A stretch of DNA of 64,000 bases from Nocardia bovistercoris (GTDB lineage: Bacteria > Actinomycetota > Actinomycetes > Mycobacteriales > Mycobacteriaceae). Each line of letters begins with the position of its first letter. The first letter of the stretch is position 1. Location of the stretch: the NCBI RefSeq assembly GCF_015674855.1, contig NZ_JADMLG010000002.1:372001-436000 (forward strand). The letters run 5' to 3'. Under the pieces are notes generated by a model. It was not told the origin of the DNA. It saw nothing but the letters and a program-made list of their open reading frames with translations, and searched no databases. The position numbers and the translations under genes were made by a program. Of this stretch, positions 16,222 through 23,561 are shown in pieces.

Positions 16222-18672
16222 TCACCGGGTCAGCCATGTGATGAAACGTTCGGTGTCGGAGATCAATTCGCGCATGGAGCGGCCGATCGGGACGTGGGCG
16301 GCGGCGGTGACGTCGCGCAGGGCGTTGACCAGCCATCTGGCGTCGCGGGCCAGGAAGGCGTTCAGGTCGTCGACGTTGTAGTTCACGCCCATGACCGCCA
16401 GGGCGACCATGGCGCGGGTGGTGTGCGCGCGCTCGACGTAGCGTTCCACCTCGCGGTAGTCCATGCCCGCGGCGAGCAGGTCGCGGCGGACCCGCGCCTG
16501 GGCGGCCGCCTCGACCGCCGAACGGCAGCAGGTGGCGACCAGTTCGTCGGCGATGGCCTGCGGCAGCTGCGGGGTGCGCGCCAGCGACCGCGCGTCGTCG
16601 AGGTAGCGGCGCACCGGGTCGCCCGACACTCGCACCTCCACTACCGAACGCTCGCGGCGCTGCACCTCGAGGACGGTGGCGTCCAACTGCATCCGGCGCA
16701 CTGCCTCGGCCAGCCGTTCGTCGTGGGTGAACACGACCACCTGCCGGTTCCACGCGACCGTCGCCAACACCATCGCCAGCCCGTCGACCTTGGCCGGATC
16801 CATGGCCTGCACCGGATCGTCGATCATGACGAAACGGAACGGGCTCTCCGGCACCGTGGCGCGCGGCAGGAACAGCGAAAGCCCGAGGGCATGCAGTTCG
16901 CCCTGGCTCATCACGCCGAGGGCGGCGCCGTCGACCTCGTCCACGGTGACGTCGAGCAGCACCCGGCGCGCGGTACCGGCGTTGCCCTGCAAGCGAATCG
17001 CGCCGAGTTCGACATTGCTCTGCTGGCGCAGCGTCCGCCACACCCACCGGGCCGTCGTCTCCAACGGCGTCATGCGTTCACCGCGCAGACCGGCGGTCGC
17101 GGACTTCAACCAGTCCTCGGCGCGGCGCAGGGTGCGCAGTTCGACCGCGTGCAGCGCGACCTCGCGCGCGGTCTCGAGCCAGCCGACGATGCGCGGCACC
17201 AGCGGCGCCCACACCTCGTCGAGCCGATCGAGTTCCTTGCGGGTGCCCTGCTGCAGCAGTTCGAGCTGATCCACCAGCCTGGTGTGCGCGCAACGCAGCC
17301 GCTCACCCAGACCGGGCTCGTAGTCGGCCTCGCTCAGCGCCGCCCACTCCGACCAGGCCCGACGCACCGCACCGGTGTCGACGGTCGGCGGGGTGCGCGG
17401 ATGGAAATCCAGCTCGCGCGGCACCTGTTCCGGCAGCGCGCGGGCGGCGCGCACCGCGTCGGCCAATTCGGCGCGGGCGTCGGTGAGCGCGCCGACCCGG
17501 GTCGACAGCGCGGCGATGGTGATGTCGGTCGCACGCGCCCATTCCTCGTCGAGGATGCCGTGCCCGCACACCGGACAGGCGCAGGCGCCCGCGAGCTCGA
17601 CATGGTCGCGCGCCTTGCGCAACACGTCGAGGACACGCAGGTCGGTCTCGGCGTCCACGGTGGAGCCGCGCGCGACCGCCGCACCCGAGGAGTCGATACG
17701 GTCGGCCACCTCCGCCACCTCGGCGGGCGAGGGCAATGCCAGACGCACGATGGCGCGCAACCCTTCCGGACCGATCGGGTCGCCGATCGCGCCGAACACC
17801 CTGCGGCCGATCGCTTTCAGATCCGGCGTCGGCTTGCGCAGCAGTTCGGTCACGGCGACCGCGCGTTCGTCGGCCAGATGTTCCATCGCGGCAACGAGAT
17901 TCGCTTGCTCCTGACGCGAATTGCGCAGGGCGCGATCGAGTTCGAGGCGGCGGGTGCGCAAACTCTCCTGGGCTACGGTCAATTCGTCGAGCCCGAGCAG
18001 CTGGTGCAGCGCGTCGAAAAGGTCGCTCGGCTTGCCGTCGACCAGTGCGCCGAGCTCGCTGTAGGACAGGAACGGACGGTAGAGGTCGAGAACCGAGGTC
18101 CAGCGGTCGCTGTCGAATGGCGCCGAAAGCGGTTCGGAATCCGGGCTTTCCGCGGTGGAACTCGGGTGCCGTTCGGTCCAGTGCGCCTCGCCCAATCCCG
18201 CCTCCGGCGTCCATTCCTTGGACACGGTGAACGCGGGTCGCTCGCCCTCGGTGAGCAGATCGAGTTCGATGCGCGGGGTCGCGCCGTCGTGCAGGTTGCG
18301 CCAGCCTTCCCGCCACGCCGCCGACCGGCCGTCCCACCGACGATTCCCGCCGGTCAAGGCCATTTCGGCGGCCTCGGCGAAACTCGACTTGCCGCTGCCG
18401 TTGCGTCCGACGACCAAGGTGAGTCCCGGTCCCGGCGCCAGTTCCAGCGTCGCCTCGGGGCCGATGCCGCGGAACCCGCGCACCCTGATCGCGCTGAGGA
18501 AGATGCCGTTGACATCGAATTCGCTCGAGCCGTGCCGAGAATCGCCGTCGCGCAACGCGCCGAGCACGGCGTCGACGACATCGCGGGTGACCGCGGGATC
18601 CTCGGCCAGGCGCCGGGCCACCACCTCGGACAGGCGCGGCGGCAACTCCGTGGGCGTGGGATTCACGCGCAT
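16222..18672 (-). CDS. SbcC/Rad50-like AAA ATPase with zinc hook
   Basis: An 816-residue protein. The Walker A GRNGSGKS lies near residue 90. A long helical middle is interrupted by a zinc-hook-like CACPVCG near 365-370. The ABC-type signature MSQGE is near 590, Walker B FVMIDDPVQAMD near 615-625, and the switch His in VVFTHD near 650. This is the SMC/Rad50 layout, with the coiled-coil arms much shorter than in true SbcC. The last 130 residues are helical and contain RDVTAAAH, an R-x6-H pattern as in HEPN RNases. No SbcD nuclease gene is adjacent. ATG 18672 has GGGG upstream at suitable distance. A role in DNA-end processing or phage defence is inferred from the architecture. Confidence 0.8.
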   Translation of the reverse strand: MRVNPTPTELPPRLSEVVARRLAEDPAVTRDVVDAVLGALRDGDSRHGSSEFDVNGIFLSAIRVRGFRGIGPEATLELAPGPGLTLVVGRNGSGKSSFAEAAEMALTGGNRRWDGRSAAWREGWRNLHDGATPRIELDLLTEGERPAFTVSKEWTPEAGLGEAHWTERHPSSTAESPDSEPLSAPFDSDRWTSVLDLYRPFLSYSELGALVDGKPSDLFDALHQLLGLDELTVAQESLRTRRLELDRALRNSRQEQANLVAAMEHLADERAVAVTELLRKPTPDLKAIGRRVFGAIGDPIGPEGLRAIVRLALPSPAEVAEVADRIDSSGAAVARGSTVDAETDLRVLDVLRKARDHVELAGACACPVCGHGILDEEWARATDITIAALSTRVGALTDARAELADAVRAARALPEQVPRELDFHPRTPPTVDTGAVRRAWSEWAALSEADYEPGLGERLRCAHTRLVDQLELLQQGTRKELDRLDEVWAPLVPRIVGWLETAREVALHAVELRTLRRAEDWLKSATAGLRGERMTPLETTARWVWRTLRQQSNVELGAIRLQGNAGTARRVLLDVTVDEVDGAALGVMSQGELHALGLSLFLPRATVPESPFRFVMIDDPVQAMDPAKVDGLAMVLATVAWNRQVVVFTHDERLAEAVRRMQLDATVLEVQRRERSVVEVRVSGDPVRRYLDDARSLARTPQLPQAIADELVATCCRSAVEAAAQARVRRDLLAAGMDYREVERYVERAHTTRAMVALAVMGVNYNVDDLNAFLARDARWLVNALRDVTAAAHVPIGRSMRELISDTERFITWLTR

Positions 18673-18678
18673 TCGCAA

Positions 18679-19220
18679 AACCCCTTCACCACCGAGCTCG
18701 GCCGCCCCCGCACGCGCCCGGTGTTCTGTCGAAAGCTGAGCGAAACGGTACCCGACGCATCGGGCTCACTCACACGCGGTGCCGAATACGCGGCAGGCGA
18801 ACGAACGTACCCGCGGGGATGGTTTATGGCCATCGAGCGCATGCGGCCGCGCTCGATGTCCACCCCTCGCCAGCCCCGGCGGGTAGCTCGATGGTGTGTC
18901 ACCCGTAGGGTGGCTCGGACGAGGCCGAACAGGACAGAATGCCAGGGAAGATCGAATTCCGCAAGGCGGGTGGACCGCGCGAATCCGCCGTGCGCACAGC
19001 GAGTTCCGAGCGACGCGGAGCTCGCGGCCGCGTGTGCGCGCCGCCGACGGCGGGCGTGACGACCGTCGCCTTCTCGACCGCCACCCCTGCTTCGACGTGC
19101 GTGGATTCGGGCGTGTGGCCGTGCGGGACGGCGGTTGTCGACCGGGCACGGCGAGTGGCGGGCGCGGGCTGTCGGTGGGGTGGGGTAGAAATCCGTTCGA
19201 CACAGCGACAGGGGGAAATC
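18679..19220. promoter_or_regulatory. Divergent intergenic region, about 570 bases to the SWIM gene
   Basis: The gap between the SbcC-like ATPase and the SWIM gene must hold two divergent promoters. A 104-codon plus-strand frame (18939-19253) has noticeably weaker GC3 bias than real genes here and no good ribosome site, so I do not call it. I see no clear repeat or hairpin. Confidence 0.4.
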
Positions 19221-19253
19221 GTGACCGGATACCAGGCGGGAGTGCCGAGATGA
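19221..19253 (+). CDS. Possible 10-residue leader ORF overlapping the SWIM gene start
   Basis: GTG 19221 is preceded by AGGGGG at about five bases. The frame encodes ten residues, and its TGA (19251-19253) overlaps the ATG of the SWIM gene (19250-19252) as ATGA. Such a leader could set translation of the operon by re-initiation. Confidence 0.35.
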   Translation: MTGYQAGVPR

Positions 19254-22200
19254 CCACTCCATCGAAAATGAACCCACCGTGGACCGAGACGCGGATCGGC
19301 GCACTGGCCACGGACGCGGGCGCCCTGCGCGCCGCGCGGGAACTCGCCGCGCGATGGCGGGCGGCCGGGCACGCGGAAGGCGCGCTGTGGGGGTTGTGCG
19401 CGAGCGGTGGCGGTGCGCCGTACGAAACGGTGGTGGATCTGACGAGCCCCGCCTACCGCTGTAGTTGTCCGAGCCGGAAAGTCCCGTGCAAACACGCGCT
19501 GTCGCTGCTGCTGCGGTGGTCGGCCGGTGCGGTGGACGAATCGGCGGAGGTCCCCGAATTCGCGGCGGGATGGCTGTCGCGGCGCGCGGCGCGCACCCCC
19601 CGAGAGAACACCGCGCGCACCCCCGATCCGGCCACGGTCGCGCAACGGCGCGGCCGGGTCACGGCGGGGCTGGAAGAACTCGACATCTGGCTCGGCGATC
19701 AAGTGCGCACCGGATTGGCGCAGGTCGACCGGTCATATCGGGCCTTCGAAACCATCGCCGCCCGCATGGTCGACGCGCAGGCGCCCGCCGTGGCCACCGC
19801 GCTGCGCCAGATCCCCACCACCATCGCCACCCGCGCCGACTGGCCCGACCTGGTGCTCGGCGAATACGCGCGCCTGCATCTGTTGATCGCGGCGCATCGA
19901 CGCCTCGACGATCTCCCGGACGGGCTCGCCGCGAGCGTGCGCACCCACATCGGCTATTCGACCTCGGCCGATTCGGTGCGCGCCGAACCACCGCTGCGCG
20001 ATCACTGGATGGCGCTCGGCAGCCGAACCACCGAGGAGGAACGGCTGCACACCCGCCGCACCTGGCTCCACGGTCGCCACACCCGTCGACCGGCTCTCGT
20101 GGTCGAACACAGTTTCGGCGCACCCGATTTCGCGCGGGATGTGCCCGCACCGGGTTCCATGATCGACGCCGCGCTGCACTTCTATCCCGCCGCGGCGCCG
20201 CTGCGCGCACTGTGGGGCGATCGGCACGGCCCGGTCGAACCGTTCACCACCCTGCCACGACCCGAGAACGCGGGCGGGCCGGTGGCCGACGCACTACGCG
20301 CGAACGCGACTGCGCTCGCCGCCGATCCGTGGCTACGTTCGTGGCCGGTGATACTGCACGACGTGGTTCCGGTGGTCACCGAGAACAATTGGCGCATAGT
20401 CGATTCCACCGGCGACGCGCTGGATGTCGCGCCCGACGAACAACCGTGGAAGCTGCTCGGGACATCCGGCGGGTACCCGGTCACCCTGCTCGCCGAATGG
20501 ACAGCCGCCGGCCTGCTGCCGATCTCGGCGCTGGTCGCGGGCGAAATCCTCGATGTCACCGGTGATCGCACCCCGGTCCGCACCGACGTGGCCACCGAAG
20601 GCGCCGAACTCACCTCCGCCGCGCTGCTCGGCACCGCCCGACGCAATCCCGACCCGAGCCGACTCGCCCCGCCCGTGGCCGCCGTCGTCCGCGACCTGCA
20701 CACCGATCCCCCGCTGGCTCTCCTCGAATCAGCGGCACTCCGCGACGCGTTCGCCCGGGCGGGCGCGACCGCGGGCACCGCGCAAACCCCGCCGCCCGCA
20801 GGCGAAGACCAACGCCGCCGCCTACCGACCCCCGCCGCCCGCCGCCTCGCCACCATGCTCGGCGACAACTCCCATTTCCTCCCCGAATGGTTCGAGGCCG
20901 CCACCCCCTTCGACTACCGCGCCCCGGACGCCCTCTGCGCCCTCCTGCTCGAACACGCGACGGCGAGCACCCGATGGCGTCCCCAACTGCTGCGCCTCGC
21001 GGGCGCGCGGGCGCACTGGCTCGCATCGAAAAACCCACAGTGGCGTGCCATGGACCTGGCCGACATCGGTGCCGACGCCGCCGGGAACATCGCGGCGCCT
21101 GCCACTCGCGCGGCAGGCACAAGCGATGACACCGCGCCCCCGAAGCACGGGGCCGACGCCGATACAGCCTGCCACACCGAGAATGGCGCAGACCTCGCGT
21201 TCGATGCGGGCGCAAGCGATCCGAACCACGGCACGAGTCCTGCGGACACGAATCCCGTTGAGGGGCAACTCGATACCGACGGTACAGCAGGTGGCGGGCA
21301 AGGCGCGGTCGGGAGTCGCCGCGGGAGCGGGGCGGATAGTGATGTGTGGCGGTTCGGCGGGGCTCGGGCTCGGGCGGACTGGCTGGCCGAGTTGCGGCGA
21401 CGGGATCCCGATTCGGCGCGGCATATGGTGGTCGCGGCGTGGGCGAAGGAGTCCGGCGCCTCTCGGGCCGAATTGCTCGCCACGTTCGAGGCGGGGATAT
21501 CGGCGGCCGACGAGGCATTTCTCGACGCGGCGTTGGACGATCGGCGGTCCGACGTGCGGCGGGCCGCCGCCGGATTGCTGGCGCTGCTGCCCGATTCGGC
21601 GTTCGCCCGACGCATGGTCGAGCGGGCGGCCACGTGGATACGGCCGATCCGATTACGCTCCGACGGACCGACCGCGACATCCGTTCCGTCCGAAAGCGGT
21701 GCCACTCGTGTCCACCTTGTGGTCGACGTCCCCGATCCGCTGGACGCGGCGGCGGCGCGCGACGGAATCATCGATCGGGCGGGCGAATTCACCTACCGGT
21801 GGGCGGGCGCGCCGGACCGCACCGCCGGACTGCTGCGGCAACTCGTCGCCGCGACCCCGCTGCGCCACTGGGCGACCGGGTGGGGCGCGTCAACGCGGTT
21901 CAGTCCGCAGGAGCTGACCGGCGTCGGGATCGATGACCGATTCCGACAGCCGCTGTTCGACGGATGGGTCGACGCCGCACTGGCCCAACGTGATCCGCAC
22001 TGGGCGCGAGCGCTTTTCGACGCGGGTGTGCCTTCCGACACCGCGCTGTTGCGACGGCGGGAACTCTTCGCGCTGCTGCCCGCACAGGACCGGACCCGGC
22101 ATCTGCTGCGCCTGGACGGATCGTGGTTGTCGGAGATCGAGGCGCTGCTGCCCGCGCTCGACCATCCGTGGCCGGATCAGTTCGCCCACCACCTGATCAG

Positions 22201-22432
22201 GCTGCTGTTCGAACGCGCCGTCGTCGCGGGGCGCTCGATCAGCGCGCACGGTGCGAGTCCCGCCGCGCACCGATCCCTGCTGAACGCCGCGGCCGTGCAT
22301 CTGCCGGTCACCGCAGCACCCGCCGTCGAGTCGCTGGCGCACCGCTGCGAGGATCCCGCGTGGCAGCACGCCTTCGAGCGGCTGGCCCGTGACCTCAACC
22401 ACCGCTCGATCATGCTCGAGGAGTTGCAGTGA
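19250..22432 (+). CDS. SWIM zinc-finger protein, probably fused to a DUF5691-type region
   Basis: A 1060-residue protein. The SWIM zinc finger is at residues 71-82 (CSCPSRKVPCKH, pattern CxC-x6-CxH). The long helical remainder, with repeat-like segments such as ARRLATMLGDNSHF and SDVRRAAAGLLALLPDS, resembles the DUF5691 proteins that neighbour SWIM genes elsewhere. Around 21090-21345 it contains a low-complexity insert of about 80 residues rich in Asp, Ala, Thr and Gly. SWIM fingers bind nucleic acid or protein. It is the first gene of an operon with MoxR, DUF5682 and VWA proteins. ATG 19250 was chosen because the conserved N-terminus begins there; the stop overlaps the MoxR start (GTGA). Confidence 0.88.
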   Translation: MTTPSKMNPPWTETRIGALATDAGALRAARELAARWRAAGHAEGALWGLCASGGGAPYETVVDLTSPAYRCSCPSRKVPCKHALSLLLRWSAGAVDESAEVPEFAAGWLSRRAARTPRENTARTPDPATVAQRRGRVTAGLEELDIWLGDQVRTGLAQVDRSYRAFETIAARMVDAQAPAVATALRQIPTTIATRADWPDLVLGEYARLHLLIAAHRRLDDLPDGLAASVRTHIGYSTSADSVRAEPPLRDHWMALGSRTTEEERLHTRRTWLHGRHTRRPALVVEHSFGAPDFARDVPAPGSMIDAALHFYPAAAPLRALWGDRHGPVEPFTTLPRPENAGGPVADALRANATALAADPWLRSWPVILHDVVPVVTENNWRIVDSTGDALDVAPDEQPWKLLGTSGGYPVTLLAEWTAAGLLPISALVAGEILDVTGDRTPVRTDVATEGAELTSAALLGTARRNPDPSRLAPPVAAVVRDLHTDPPLALLESAALRDAFARAGATAGTAQTPPPAGEDQRRRLPTPAARRLATMLGDNSHFLPEWFEAATPFDYRAPDALCALLLEHATASTRWRPQLLRLAGARAHWLASKNPQWRAMDLADIGADAAGNIAAPATRAAGTSDDTAPPKHGADADTACHTENGADLAFDAGASDPNHGTSPADTNPVEGQLDTDGTAGGGQGAVGSRRGSGADSDVWRFGGARARADWLAELRRRDPDSARHMVVAAWAKESGASRAELLATFEAGISAADEAFLDAALDDRRSDVRRAAAGLLALLPDSAFARRMVERAATWIRPIRLRSDGPTATSVPSESGATRVHLVVDVPDPLDAAAARDGIIDRAGEFTYRWAGAPDRTAGLLRQLVAATPLRHWATGWGASTRFSPQELTGVGIDDRFRQPLFDGWVDAALAQRDPHWARALFDAGVPSDTALLRRRELFALLPAQDRTRHLLRLDGSWLSEIEALLPALDHPWPDQFAHHLIRLLFERAVVAGRSISAHGASPAAHRSLLNAAAVHLPVTAAPAVESLAHRCEDPAWQHAFERLARDLNHRSIMLEELQ

Positions 22433-23529
22433 CCACCACCGATCCCGCCGCCGATCTGCTGCGCCCGCACGCCGAACAGGCGTACGCCGGGGAACTCGCC
22501 GCCCTCGCCGCGGTCGACGATCGCCCCCGCCCGCCGTCGTGGCGGCTCTCGCCGTGGGCGGTGGTCACCTATCTGCTCGGCGACACCCTCGCCGACGGCA
22601 CCGTGATCACCCCCAAATACGTTGGCCCGCGCCGACTCGTCGAGGTGGCGGTCGCGACCCTGGCCACCGACCGCGCGCTGCTGCTGCTCGGCGTACCCGG
22701 CACCGCCAAGACCTGGGTGTCGGAACATCTCTCGGCCGCCATCAGCGGCGCGTCGACGCTGCTTGTGCAGGGCACGTCGGGCACCGCCGAGGAGGCAATC
22801 CGCTACGGCTGGAACTACGCGCGGCTGCTCGCCGAAGGGCCGAGCGACGGCGCGCTGGTGCCATCGCCGGTGCTCACGGCCATGCGCACCGGCGCCATCG
22901 CCCGCATCGAGGAGCTGACCCGCATCCCGTCCGACGTGCAGGACGCGCTCATCACAATCCTGTCCGAGAAGACCCTGCCGATACCGGAACTCGGCGCGCA
23001 GGTGCAGGCCGCGAAGGGTTTCAACGTCATCGCCACCGCCAACGACCGCGACCGCGGCGTGAACGAACTGTCCTCGGCGCTGCGCCGCCGCTTCAACACC
23101 GTCGTGCTGCCGCTGCCCGCCGACGAGGAAGAGGAGGTCGCGATCGTGGTGCGCCGCGTCGAACAGCTCGGCGCCGCACTCGAACTGCCCGCCGTCCCCG
23201 CCGCAGCCGAAGAGGTGCGCCGGGTGGTGCGGGTGTTCCGCGAACTGCGCTCCGGCATCACCGCCGACGGCCGCACCAAACTCAAGTCGCCGTCGGGCAC
23301 CCTGTCCACCGCCGAGGCGATCTCGGTCATCACCAACGGCATCGCGCTCTCGGCGCATTTCGGCGACGGCACCCTGCGCGCCTCCGATATCGCGGGCGCG
23401 GTGCTCGGTTCGGTCGTCAAGGACCCGGTGGCCGACACCGTCGTGTGGACCGAATACCTCGAGGCCGTCGTCCGCGAACGCCCCGACTGGTCCGACTTCT
23501 ACCGGGCTTGCCGCGAGGTGACCGGATGA
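22429..23529 (+). CDS. MoxR-family AAA+ ATPase (YehL-like)
   Basis: A 366-residue AAA+ protein. Walker A is GVPGTAKTW, the Walker B region is ARIEELTRIP, sensor 1 is NVIATANDRDRG, and the arginine-finger region is SSALRRRFN, all of the MoxR type. MoxR ATPases work as chaperones with a VWA partner to mature or activate other proteins. Here the VWA gene is two genes downstream. Its GTG start overlaps the SWIM stop by GTGA, so translation is coupled. Closest known context: E. coli yehL within yehL-M-P-Q. Confidence 0.93.
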   Translation: MTTTDPAADLLRPHAEQAYAGELAALAAVDDRPRPPSWRLSPWAVVTYLLGDTLADGTVITPKYVGPRRLVEVAVATLATDRALLLLGVPGTAKTWVSEHLSAAISGASTLLVQGTSGTAEEAIRYGWNYARLLAEGPSDGALVPSPVLTAMRTGAIARIEELTRIPSDVQDALITILSEKTLPIPELGAQVQAAKGFNVIATANDRDRGVNELSSALRRRFNTVVLPLPADEEEEVAIVVRRVEQLGAALELPAVPAAAEEVRRVVRVFRELRSGITADGRTKLKSPSGTLSTAEAISVITNGIALSAHFGDGTLRASDIAGAVLGSVVKDPVADTVVWTEYLEAVVRERPDWSDFYRACREVTG

Positions 23530-23561
23530 GCCGAAACCGCACCGCGGACGGCGGCCGATGA
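23526..23561 (+). CDS. Possible 11-residue relay ORF between MoxR and DUF5682 genes
   Basis: ATG 23526-23528 overlaps the MoxR stop (23527-23529) and the TGA at 23559-23561 overlaps the DUF5682 start (23558-23560). The 28-base gap between the genes is thus exactly bridged by an 11-codon frame with ATGA at both ends. Its role would be to hand ribosomes on, not to make a product. Confidence 0.4.
   Translation: MSRNRTADGGR

Noticed and set aside
15826..19059. Open frame of about 1080 codons on the plus strand opposite the SbcC-like ATPase
   Set aside because: It is antisense to a protein with clear Walker motifs and its translation is Arg/His/Gly-rich without domains.
18939..19253. 104-codon frame upstream of the SWIM gene ending in an ATGA overlap
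   Set aside because: Its GC3 bias is clearly weaker than that of real genes here and its start has no ribosome site; the ten-codon leader inside the same frame is the more credible part.
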